The notes beneath the pieces were generated by a model. That model saw nothing but the letters and a program-made list of their open reading frames with translations. It searched no databases and was not told where the DNA came from. A stretch of DNA of 64,000 nucleotides, from NCBI GenBank assembly GCA_000437435.1, contig FR899625.1, positions 62,001-126,000 of the forward strand, read 5' to 3'. A program made the position numbers and the translations under genes. Of the stretch, positions 35,688 to 43,637 are shown piece by piece. Source of the DNA: Clostridium sp. CAG:768. Lineage in GTDB: Bacteria; Cyanobacteriota; Vampirovibrionia; Gastranaerophilales; Gastranaerophilaceae. Every line of letters starts with the position of its first letter. Position 1 is the first letter of the stretch.

Positions 35688-36559
35688 ATGAAAAGATATG
35701 AAGTAGTACAGGTACAAAAAAATAGCAAATTATACAATAATAGTGGAATTTTATTTACACACAATGTTCTCGGGGGGGGGGCAATTTAGAGCTTATCTCA
35801 CAAGGTATTAGGAAGTTATTTAAAAATTTTGTGTCGGGTCAAGCGGCACGCTTGGGATTTACATTAGCAGAGGTATTGATAACATTAGGGATAATAGGTG
35901 TTGTTGCAGCTTTTACATTGCCGAGTTTAATTAATAAATATAGAATAAAACAATTACGAACAGCATTTATGCGTAGTAGTAGCATAATTCAGAATGCTAT
36001 GAATCAAACAGCTACAGAATTTGGTTATAATAACTTTAAAGAATTAAATAATATATGTGGTTCTCTCCCAGAATCTCAGACTGGGACTTGTGTAAACTCT
36101 AATATGGATGATTTTGAAATTATAAATGAGGATTTTCTTTCTAGATTTAATAAATTAACAGAAATGAAATCTGGGAATTTAAATAGTTTGAAAATATATG
36201 TTTTAAATTATTCTGGTAAAAGTTCTCAATTATATGGAAATATTTATGGTGTAGCCCCTTATAACACTCCGTATGCAAAATTATATTATTTATCAGATGG
36301 TGCAGTTATATCAAGTTTAACATTTTTTTATCATGGTAAGTATGATGGGGTTTCATTGACGTTCGATACAAATGGTCCTAAAAGAGCTCCTAATAGGCAA
36401 GGTTATGATATTTTTGTATTCACTACAGGAACGTGGAATAAATTGTGTACGAAAAAACAGGATGGTTCAACGTATAATGGTAGAGGATGTTATGATTATG
36501 CTTTAAAGGACATAAATCCTGATGATAATACTAAAGGTTATTGGGATAGTTTATATTAA
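35688..36559 (+). CDS. Prepilin-like protein 5, leader and body separated by a G10 tract (out of frame by one base)
   Basis: AAGGAAGAGG precedes the ATG at 35688. The leader is longer here: 28 codons, then GGGAI and TAG. With 11 G it continues as GGGGNLELISQGI...GQAARLG then FTLAEVLITLGIIGVVAAF. A GTG at 35831, eight codons before the signal, is the only internal start and lacks a ribosome binding site. The mature protein has CGSLPESQTGTC, CTKKQDGSTYNGRGC and LTFDTNGPKRAPN. A strong terminator overlaps the stop codon. Confidence 0.75.
35772..35781 (+). repeat. G10 homopolymer gating prepilin 5
   Basis: Ten consecutive G followed by CAATTTAG, in which the TAG stops the leader frame. Confidence 0.95.
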
Positions 36560-36593
36560 ATAAGGGCAGATATAATCTGCCCTTATTTTTTTG
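36559..36593. terminator. Bidirectional terminator after prepilin 5
   Basis: AATAAGGGCAGA and TCTGCCCTTATT pair perfectly around a 5-base loop, followed by TTTTTT. Its complement may serve the M49-like gene ending at 36603. Confidence 0.92.
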
Positions 36594-36602
36594 CTTATTT
36601 TA

Positions 36603-38327
36603 TTATTCTTTAAGTAATTTTTCAGCAAGTTCAGATTCTGTTCTGCCATTTAATGTTTTATTTATTTTTTGTAATTTTTGTGCAATTAATTCTAAGTTAT
36701 CTGTCCAAATAAAATTATCAAGAACGTATTTTTCAGCTTTATCAAAATCGCCTTCTATTTGAATTCTTACAATTTCTGATAGCATTTCTTTTGCGATTGG
36801 AACAACTTTGTCTATATTTACATGGATTTTTCCGTCTATAATGTCATAAGCTCCACGTTCTGAGAAATATTTGTTTTGCATTACTGTACGAACTCTATGA
36901 GCTTGGCTTAATGTTGGTTTTGATTTTAAGAAGTTGTCAGCAATAGTTGTTACAATGATTTGTTTTCTTTGTTCTTCTGTGTACATTCCAAGTTCTGTTA
37001 ATAAATCAACAAAAGCTAAAGAACCCATATCTGCTTTGTTTTCTTCTATAATATTACGGTATTTCCCAAGTGTTTCACATGCTTTTTTAGGTCCAAGTGA
37101 GTGAGCATTTTCATGGCCTATTGTAAACCAGTGGTCTGCTTCATCTAAATAATATTTGTGTTGTTCTTTATCTAAAATCGCATCAAGTCTTTCTTGTAGT
37201 TTTTTCATATCACTTATAAAACGGATTTGTCTGTGGTAAACATTACGTCTGCCACCACCGATTGTAAGTGATAATTTGTCATCGTTTGGTAAATTTTCAG
37301 CAAGGGTTATTCCGCCTCTATATGCTCCTACATCACCAGTTACAGCTACTAAATCAACATCTACCATTGTCTGTTTTGCATCACTGTTAGGATTAATATT
37401 TTGTTCATATTCATCTGCAAATGGCATATTTTGAGCAAGTGTTGGAAGATATTTTTTTATTGCCATAAGAGCTTCTGTGCCTTTTTTGTTTACAATACCT
37501 ACTCTGCCGCCTAAAAAATCTTTTGGAGTAGCTTTAATGCCATTTTTTTCAAGAAGTTCTGAAAGTTCTTTGTTTTCAGCAATTGTTCCTGTCATTTCAT
37601 CTTCATAGTTTTCTCTTGTGATAGTGAATTCAAGAGGTGTATCTTGTAATGTTGCCCATTTTTTATCGGCATAAGCATCAAGCATAGGATCAGCTTCTCT
37701 TAGAGCTTTTGCTTGAAGTTTTAGGTATTCGTTAAAATCTTTATTGGTAGATACTTCAGAAGCTTTTTCAATTTCATCTGCCATTTTTGAAAAATCATCT
37801 TTGAATTTATTAATATAATCAATCCCGATCAATTCATCGCCAGATCTTTCAACAACTGAACGTTGAGTTAATATTTTTTTGACTTCTTCAATTTTTCCTT
37901 CATTAATCATTTTGGTTAAAATTGAATGGAATTCTTCTTTAGACAAGTCTTCCGGATAAACGCCTTTCCCAGGGTATTCTACAATATCTTTTGCAAGATT
38001 AATTTTATTAGACATTGTATCTATTGCATTCATACCCTTTTGTGCATCAAAAAGGATTTTTGTAAGTTCAGCTTGTTTGTTGCCTTTTTTTATTTCTTCT
38101 TCTAAAAAAGCTTTGAATTCCAGATTGTGATGACAATCAATTTGCATATTGATTTTTTCTAATATGTAAGCTGCTTTTACAAGATGTTTAAGAGCTTCTT
38201 TATCACCTTCGGCAAGTTCTAAATATTCTGGAGCATCAGCCTTCAGCATCTTTTTTGTCATTAAATAATCTTTGCTTGTACGTTTTTCTAATTCTTCCAT
38301 TGTAAGATTCAATTCAAAATCTTTCAT
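36603..38327 (-). CDS. Zinc metallopeptidase-like protein, M49 (dipeptidyl-peptidase III) type
   Basis: A 574-residue cytoplasmic protein. FTIGHENAHSLGP carries an HExxH zinc site (about residue 398), and about 30 residues later EENKADMGSL supplies a second glutamate and the Asp typical of the M49 EExxxAD/E motif. M49 enzymes release dipeptides from peptide N-termini. The helical N-terminal 170 residues and a mixed domain with DVDLVAVTGDVGAYRGGI fit the family's two-lobe layout, but overall similarity cannot be tested here. No signal peptide. Single gene, with a terminator shared with prepilin 5. Confidence 0.75.
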   Translation of the reverse strand: MKDFELNLTMEELEKRTSKDYLMTKKMLKADAPEYLELAEGDKEALKHLVKAAYILEKINMQIDCHHNLEFKAFLEEEIKKGNKQAELTKILFDAQKGMNAIDTMSNKINLAKDIVEYPGKGVYPEDLSKEEFHSILTKMINEGKIEEVKKILTQRSVVERSGDELIGIDYINKFKDDFSKMADEIEKASEVSTNKDFNEYLKLQAKALREADPMLDAYADKKWATLQDTPLEFTITRENYEDEMTGTIAENKELSELLEKNGIKATPKDFLGGRVGIVNKKGTEALMAIKKYLPTLAQNMPFADEYEQNINPNSDAKQTMVDVDLVAVTGDVGAYRGGITLAENLPNDDKLSLTIGGGRRNVYHRQIRFISDMKKLQERLDAILDKEQHKYYLDEADHWFTIGHENAHSLGPKKACETLGKYRNIIEENKADMGSLAFVDLLTELGMYTEEQRKQIIVTTIADNFLKSKPTLSQAHRVRTVMQNKYFSERGAYDIIDGKIHVNIDKVVPIAKEMLSEIVRIQIEGDFDKAEKYVLDNFIWTDNLELIAQKLQKINKTLNGRTESELAEKLLKE

Positions 38328-38406
38328 ATAATATCTCTCCTTTACATTTGTCGCAATTATAACACATTAATTCCAATTTATATTAGACCAAACAGATGAA
38401 TATACC

Positions 38407-38435
38407 TTGATAAATTAAGAAAACAATGTTAGAAT
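38407..38435 (+). promoter_or_regulatory. Probable promoter of prepilin 6
   Basis: TTGATA and TAGAAT are separated by 17 bases, 34 bases before the leader ATG. Confidence 0.55.
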
Positions 38436-38468
38436 AATAAAAAGTAATTATTAAGAAAGGAGCGAAGT

Positions 38469-39196
38469 ATGAAAAGATTTGAAAATCGGGGGGGGGGCAT
38501 AATCTAGGCTCTGCTCCTGCGTTTACACTTGCCGAAGTGTTGATAACTCTAGGTATAATTGGAGTTGTCGCAGCATTAACAATTCCAACTCTTGTTCAAA
38601 ATTATAAAAAACGAGAGGTAGAAACATCGTTAAAAAAAATCTATAGTACTGTTAATCAATCAATAAAAAAAGCAGAACTTGATTATGGTGATTATCAGAC
38701 TTGGACATTTGAGCCTAATGGAATTGCGGGACTTGAAAAATATTTTATTCCCTATTTGAATGTTATTAATATTGAAAAGGCTACTTGTAATGTTGGGAAT
38801 GATTCAAGACTCATTTATTTGGCGGATGGCTCTTTATTGATAGCTATACCTAGTACTCATTTCGGGAATTGGATTCAGTTTGCATATTACCCAAGAGCTG
38901 CTAATTGGAAAGGTCAATGGCAAATGCGAGCATGTTTGCCAGAAGATTACGGACGTTCAGCTTTTTGGTTTTTATTTAGTATAGGTAAACCTCCAGGTCA
39001 TCGATTATATTTGAATACTCCTTTTCAGCCATTAATAGTAGGAGATCTTAAGGGGACTATAAATGCAGAATCATTAACAGACCCAAAATATTCAGGTGCT
39101 TGTAATAAAGAAACTGCTTGGCCACAGCAATGTGCAGCATTAATCATGTATAACAACTGGAAAATTCCTAAAGATTATCCTTTTAGACTAAAATAA
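38469..39196 (+). CDS. Prepilin-like protein 6, leader and body separated by a G10 tract (out of frame by one base)
   Basis: AAAGGAGC precedes the ATG at 38469, which reads MKRFENRGGGII then TAG. With 11 G it continues directly as RGGGHNLGSAPA then FTLAEVLITLGIIGVVAA (cleavage after Ala). This is the shortest fused leader, 18 residues. No start codon lies between the tract and the signal, and the body frame is closed upstream by TGA at 38480. The body resembles prepilin 2 (KAELDYGDYQTW against KSELDYGDKSTW) and ends NNWKIPKDYPFRLK. Confidence 0.75.
38488..38497 (+). repeat. G10 homopolymer gating prepilin 6
   Basis: Ten consecutive G, but in a different codon phase from the other loci (CGG GGG GGG GGC). 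Eleven G still gives the open frame. Confidence 0.95.
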
Positions 39197-39240
39197 ATTT
39201 TTATAATTATCTTTCAAATTTCTTTAGAGACTTACTATCT

Positions 39241-39711
39241 TTATTTGTGGTAAGTCTCTCCTTTAATAATCTTGAAAGCTCTATAGATTTGTTCTACTAG
39301 TATTAAACGTGCAAATTGATGCAGAAATGTCATTTTAGACATACTCATTTTTAAGTTTGCTCGTTCTGATACTATTGGGGAAATCCCGCAAGAAGATCCT
39401 ATTACAAATACTATTTCAGAAGTGCCATCATTAGTCAGTTCTTCTATTTTTTGTGCAAATTCTTCTGATGAAAACATTTTGCCTTTGATTTCCATCGTAA
39501 TTACATAGGATTGAGGCTTTATGTGTGAGAGAATTTTTTGCCCTTCTTCTTCTAAGACTTTACCTGTTAAATTCTCATCTTTAATTTCTATTGCAGGAAT
39601 TTCAATAATTTCTATTGAAGCATAAGGTGTTAGCCGTTTTAGAAATTCATCTATACCAGCTTTTAAAAATTTTTCTTTAATTTTTCCAAGTGCAATAATT
39701 TTAATTTTCAT
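39241..39711 (-). CDS. rlmH: 23S rRNA (pseudouridine(1915)-N3)-methyltransferase
   Basis: A 156-residue SPOUT enzyme. It starts MKIKIIALGKIKE, with the SAM-binding FVIGSSCGISP (canonical IGG.G) and the C-terminal RLILVEQIYRAFKIIKGETYHK, the standard RlmH ending. ATG 39711 matches the family start; the frame stays open further upstream into mscS. It overlaps the mscS end by 11 bp. In the SAM loop, FVIGG usually reads GG where SS is found here, a mild departure. Confidence 0.9.
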   Translation of the reverse strand: MKIKIIALGKIKEKFLKAGIDEFLKRLTPYASIEIIEIPAIEIKDENLTGKVLEEEGQKILSHIKPQSYVITMEIKGKMFSSEEFAQKIEELTNDGTSEIVFVIGSSCGISPIVSERANLKMSMSKMTFLHQFARLILVEQIYRAFKIIKGETYHK

Positions 39712-40555
39712 CTTTAGCCATGTAAACAGTTGTAGATGGGAAGGCAAAGTCAATTCCTTCTGCTCTGAATTGTCTTACAGCTTCCAATATAACTTGTTCT
39801 CTTATTTTTAGGAATTCTTTATATACATTTGTTTTAGTGTACGCATTTACTTTTATATCAATTGAACTAGAAGATAATGTCTCCAAGTATACGATAAAAT
39901 CATCATGAATATTGGGGTTATCTTTTAAAATATTTTCTAGTATTGAAATTGCCTTTTTAAGTTTTTCATCAGATGTATCATATGTAACTCCAAAGGTCTC
40001 AAAAATTCTTCTTTTTTCTCCATTAGTTACATTTTTGATGACTGTACCGGCAACTACATCATTTGGCAATATGATTAGAGAATTATCAAGAGCTCTGATT
40101 TTTGTAGAACGCATATTTATATCTTCTACATTTCCTTCATACCCGTTAACAGAAATGTAATCTCCTAATTGGTATGAGTGATCTGATAAAATTCCGAATG
40201 TTCCAAATACATTTGCAATAGTGTGTTGAGCTGCAAAACCTACTGCTAAACCTGTAATTCCAAAACCTGCTATTAGTGATGACATTGAATAGCCATGACT
40301 TTGTAAGAATGATGCAACTAAAAAGAATATTACAATTCCTTTTAATATATTACTTAAAATTGGAACAAACCTTGTGAGGGGGGAATTATTCCCTTCTGAT
40401 AGTTTTTGTTTTATATGAGAGTCTAGAATATCGATTAATTTAAAAGAAATTATTCCGATAATACAAATCACAATGATTTCAAACACGAATTTTATGCGTA
40501 GAGCAATAAGAAGTTTTTCTAACTTATCAGAAAAATCGTAAATTTCATTAATCAT
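39701..40555 (-). CDS. mscS: Small-conductance mechanosensitive channel (MscS family)
   Basis: A 284-residue channel with three transmembrane helices. The pore helix block SLIAGFGITGLAVGFAAQHTIANVFGT is followed by the conserved beta-domain entry YQLGDYISVNGYEGNVEDINMRSTKIR and NDVVAGTVIKN. The C-terminal alpha/beta domain is complete. It releases solutes on osmotic downshock at the inner membrane. The stop overlaps the rlmH start by 11 bp, so the two are translationally coupled. Confidence 0.92.
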   Translation of the reverse strand: MINEIYDFSDKLEKLLIALRIKFVFEIIVICIIGIISFKLIDILDSHIKQKLSEGNNSPLTRFVPILSNILKGIVIFFLVASFLQSHGYSMSSLIAGFGITGLAVGFAAQHTIANVFGTFGILSDHSYQLGDYISVNGYEGNVEDINMRSTKIRALDNSLIILPNDVVAGTVIKNVTNGEKRRIFETFGVTYDTSDEKLKKAISILENILKDNPNIHDDFIVYLETLSSSSIDIKVNAYTKTNVYKEFLKIREQVILEAVRQFRAEGIDFAFPSTTVYMAKDEN

Positions 40556-40604
40556 ATTTCCCTCACTTAAAAATAATCAAAAGAGATGATAAAAGTACAA
40601 AAAA

Positions 40605-40677
40605 AGCGGAAGACGAGACTCGAACTCGCAACAGCCTGCTTGGAAGGCAGGTACTCTAGCCATTGAGTTACTTCCGC
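40605..40677 (-). tRNA. tRNA-Gly (anticodon TCC)
   Basis: Complete cloverleaf: acceptor GCGGAAG/CTTCCGC, D arm ACTC/GAGT, anticodon stem CCTGC/GCAGG with loop CTTCCAA (TCC anticodon at 40642-40644) and T arm GCGAG-TTCGAGT-CTCGT. The discriminator base is U and CCA is not encoded. It reads GGA and, by wobble, GGG, the codon used in the G-tract leaders. A T run follows the 3' end. Confidence 0.95.
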
Positions 40678-40802
40678 ATATCTCTAATATAATATAAAAA
40701 AAATTTTTTGCAAGAGTTAAATTAAAAAAATAAGAAAAACTAATCCTTTAGAGTTAATCAATAATCTTTATAAAATATTATAAAAACTAATTCTTAAGAG
40801 TG

Positions 40803-40831
40803 GTGAAAAGTCTTAAAAAAAACGTTATCAT
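40803..40831 (+). promoter_or_regulatory. Promoter of the orphan structured RNA
   Basis: GTGAAA and TATCAT are separated by 17 bases, placing the start of transcription near 40838, exactly where the long stem begins. Confidence 0.5.
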
Positions 40832-40837
40832 ATATAT

Positions 40838-40992
40838 GTAAGCTTGTTATATCCAGGCACTTTTTCGGGGTTGCGATAAGATTTTTTCTCTTTGCAGGTT
40901 TGGTTGAAAATATAACAAGCTTATTCCCAAGATTTACAGACTCTATGTTTGATATGCACTAACTTGTCCGATATAATCGGGCAAGTTTTTTA
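40838..40992 (+). ncRNA. Candidate structured noncoding RNA, about 155 nt
   Basis: The nearly 390-bp gap between tRNA-Gly and the parvulin gene has no plausible reading frame. It contains a 14-bp perfect stem (TAAGCTTGTTATAT at 40839-40852 and ATATAACAAGCTTA at 40910-40923) closing a 57-base region, a single-stranded stretch, and a strong terminator. With the upstream promoter this makes a self-contained transcription unit. A 6S-type RNA is possible from size and shape, but I see no diagnostic sequence. It lacks the SRP RNA core. The parvulin gene downstream appears to have its own promoter, so a riboswitch is less likely. Confidence 0.5.
40961..40992 (+). terminator. Rho-independent terminator of the candidate RNA
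   Basis: AACTTGTCCGAT and ATCGGGCAAGTT pair (one G-U) and are followed by seven T. Confidence 0.9.
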
Positions 40993-41066
40993 ATTATGGG
41001 GTAATTGTATAAAATTTTTTTAATGCTATTATTTTAAAAGTAGAATAAAAATAGGAGTAAATAGTT

Positions 41067-41357
41067 ATGTTAAGAGAAGTTCGAGCAAGTCATATATTGG
41101 TAAAATCAGAAGACGAAGCTAAAAAATTGTTGGAAGAAATTAAGGGTGGTAAATCTTTCGCAGATGCAGCAAAAGAAGTATCTCTTTGTCCATCTGGACG
41201 TGATGGCGGAGATTTAGGTTTCTTTAAAAAAGGTGTTATGGTAAAACCTTTTGAAGATGCTGCTTTTGCAATGAAAGAAATTGGAGAGATTTCTGAACCT
41301 GTTCAGACTCAATTTGGTTGGCACTTAATCCAATTGACAGGCATGATTGATGATTAG
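41067..41357 (+). CDS. Single-domain parvulin-type peptidyl-prolyl isomerase
   Basis: A 96-residue parvulin: VRASHILVKSEDEA at the start, SLCPSGRDGGDLGFF in the centre and TQFGWHLIQLTG at the end, covering the complete catalytic domain. No signal peptide or SurA-like chaperone part, so it is a cytoplasmic PpiC-type isomerase. AGGAG lies before the ATG. Its stop overlaps the start of the M24 peptidase gene. Confidence 0.92.
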   Translation: MLREVRASHILVKSEDEAKKLLEEIKGGKSFADAAKEVSLCPSGRDGGDLGFFKKGVMVKPFEDAAFAMKEIGEISEPVQTQFGWHLIQLTGMIDD

Positions 41358-42870
41358 TGCTGTCGAAAAGATTAGAGAATTTATGAAAGAGCAGGGAGTA
41401 AATTTCCTGCTCGTAAATTCTACGAATAAATATTTGGAAGAATATACTCCGTTAGAAGAAAATTCAAGATATTTTTTGACTGATTTTTCTGGTTCTACAG
41501 GAGATGTTTTAGTAACTTTTGAAGATATTTATTTATTTGTTGACGGTAGATACCATATTCAGGCAGATTTAGAGGTTAATCATGATATTGTATCTGTTGT
41601 TAAATTGCAGACAGGGCAAACTTTTTTAGAAGAGTTAATAAAAAAAATCCCTCAAGATGGAACTTTAGGGATTTTTGCAAAGAAAAATTCTCAAACTCGT
41701 GTTGAATATCTTGAAAAAAATGGTATTAAGTTAAAGTATTTTAACAATGATCCTTTAGATAAAACTATTGATTATGATAGTTCAAATATTGTAAAAGTTG
41801 ATGGTGTTTCTGTAGAAGAAAAAATAAAAAATATTGATATTGATGGTGCTGTTTTAATTACTAATTTAGAAGAAGTTGCTTATTTATTTAACTTAAGAGA
41901 TTTTTCAAAAAATTATTCCTCTAAAATAAGAGGGAAAGCTGTAATTTTAGCAGGTCGAGCTCGTTTGTTAGATGATATTGACGATTTTGTCGAAAGTTAT
42001 AAAGGCAAAATTTATGTAGATAAATCAACTATCAATGCTTATGATTATAAATTAATTGGCGAAAAAGTTGAGGTATTATCTGATAGTCCGATAAAATTGA
42101 TGAAGTCAGTAAAAACTGATGATGAAATTAATCATTATATCGATGCTTTTAAACGAACTGATATGGCAGTTAAAGCTATTCGGGATTATATTGAAAATAA
42201 TGATAATATTTCAGAATATGATATTGCAGAGCAGTTGGAAAAAGAATTTAAGCGTTTTGGGGCGAAGAGTTTGAGTTTTAAATCAATTGTTGCAAAAGAT
42301 AAAAATTCAGCTTTAGCTCATTATTCAAAATGCTCAAAAGATGAAATTTTAAAAGATGGCAGCCTTGTATTAATTGATTGCGGAGCATATTATGAGCAAG
42401 GTTTGGCAACTGATATTACGAGAGTTTTTGTAAAAGGTAATCCTTCTGAATTGCAAAAACGAGTTTATACAACCGTTTTAAAAATGTTTTTGAATGCATA
42501 TAATTCTGATTTAAAAGTCGGGTATGATATTGATAATCTTGCTCGAAAAATATATTCAGAAAATGAAATTGAAGGTTTTGTATTTAATCATGGCTTAGGA
42601 CATGGAATTGGTGTAAGTGTGCATGAATATCCGCCTAATTTGAGCAAGAATGAAATGGCAAAAGTTGAAATTAAAAATAACATGTGTTTTACAATCGAAC
42701 CTGGTCTTTATAATGAAGATTATTTTGGTGTAAGACTTGAAAATTCTTGCTATATGAAAGATGGTAAAATTAAATCTTTTGTTCATATGAATTATGAAAA
42801 GAAATTGATTGATTTTTCAATGTTGACAGAGCAAGAAAAAGAATGGCTGAATGAATTTGAGGTTTTATAA
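41350..42870 (+). CDS. M24 family aminopeptidase (Xaa-Pro type)
   Basis: A 506-residue enzyme with two creatinase-like N-terminal domains (EENSRYFLTDFSGSTGDVLV and LFVDGRYHIQA in the first) and a C-terminal pita-bread domain. Metal ligands are visible: VLIDCGAYYEQGLATDITRVF, GLGHGIGVSVHE, FTIEPGLY and GVRLENSC. It removes residues N-terminal to proline from peptides in the cytoplasm. The ATG at 41350 overlaps the parvulin stop; a TTG one codon upstream is also possible. Followed after 2 bp by a trmH-type gene, so they form an operon. Confidence 0.9.
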   Translation: MISAVEKIREFMKEQGVNFLLVNSTNKYLEEYTPLEENSRYFLTDFSGSTGDVLVTFEDIYLFVDGRYHIQADLEVNHDIVSVVKLQTGQTFLEELIKKIPQDGTLGIFAKKNSQTRVEYLEKNGIKLKYFNNDPLDKTIDYDSSNIVKVDGVSVEEKIKNIDIDGAVLITNLEEVAYLFNLRDFSKNYSSKIRGKAVILAGRARLLDDIDDFVESYKGKIYVDKSTINAYDYKLIGEKVEVLSDSPIKLMKSVKTDDEINHYIDAFKRTDMAVKAIRDYIENNDNISEYDIAEQLEKEFKRFGAKSLSFKSIVAKDKNSALAHYSKCSKDEILKDGSLVLIDCGAYYEQGLATDITRVFVKGNPSELQKRVYTTVLKMFLNAYNSDLKVGYDIDNLARKIYSENEIEGFVFNHGLGHGIGVSVHEYPPNLSKNEMAKVEIKNNMCFTIEPGLYNEDYFGVRLENSCYMKDGKIKSFVHMNYEKKLIDFSMLTEQEKEWLNEFEVL

Positions 42871-42872
42871 CA

Positions 42873-43625
42873 ATGCAGGAAATTACAAGTGTTAATAATG
42901 ATTTGGTAAAACAAACCGTTAAATTACAGCAAAAAAAATATCGAGATAAAGAAAATAAATTCCTACTTGAAGGTATGAAATGTATAGAAGAAGCATATCA
43001 AGCAGGTGTTGATATTGAATATGTTTTTGTCTTAAAAGAAAAAGCTGAATTGTATAAATATCTTGGAGAAAAAATTATTATTACAACAGAGCCAGTATTA
43101 AAGAAAATATCAACAACAGATAGTGCACCTGATGCTGTTGGTGTAGCTTTCAAGAAAATTTATTCAACTGCAGATTTGAAAAATGCAAAGAAAGTTGTTC
43201 TTTTGGAAAATATAAAAGATTTAGGAAATTTAGGTACAATTTTAAGGACTTCAACTGCTTTTGGAGCAGATGCGGTTGTTTTATATGGTAGTGAATGTAC
43301 TGATTTATATAATCCTAAATGTGTTCGCTCATCAGTTGGTAATCTTTGGAAAATTCCTGTTGTGTACATTAATGAATTTTCTGAATTAAAAAATTTATTT
43401 GAAAAATTTGAACGTGTTGCGACATTACCTCGAGCAACAGAATATTTGAAAAATATAAAAATACATGAGCCAATGCTTATAATGTTTGGATCTGAAGCTG
43501 ACGGTTTATCTCAAGAATTGATTGATTTTTCAACAAAAGAGGTTAAAATTGAAATGGCATCGAATGTTGAATCTTTAAATTTATCAGTTTCTTGTGCTGT
43601 TGTGTTGTACAAATTATTTTTATAG
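42873..43625 (+). CDS. TrmH/SpoU family RNA 2'-O-methyltransferase
   Basis: A 250-residue enzyme. The N-terminal substrate-binding domain has KYRDKENKFLLEGMKCIEEA; the C-terminal SPOUT domain has LLENIKDLGNLGTILRTSTAFG (motif 1), LIMFGSEADGLSQ (motif 2) and LNLSVSCAVVLYK (motif 3). It transfers a methyl group from SAM to a ribose in rRNA or tRNA; the exact nucleotide is not predictable. It sits between the M24 peptidase and dnaA genes. Confidence 0.9.
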   Translation: MQEITSVNNDLVKQTVKLQQKKYRDKENKFLLEGMKCIEEAYQAGVDIEYVFVLKEKAELYKYLGEKIIITTEPVLKKISTTDSAPDAVGVAFKKIYSTADLKNAKKVVLLENIKDLGNLGTILRTSTAFGADAVVLYGSECTDLYNPKCVRSSVGNLWKIPVVYINEFSELKNLFEKFERVATLPRATEYLKNIKIHEPMLIMFGSEADGLSQELIDFSTKEVKIEMASNVESLNLSVSCAVVLYKLFL

Positions 43626-43637
43626 TAAAATTATTAT

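Noticed and set aside
40838..40992. Riboswitch controlling the parvulin gene
   Set aside because: The terminator follows the structure and a separate promoter-like sequence (TTGTAT...TATTAT) lies before the gene; no antiterminator pairing was seen.
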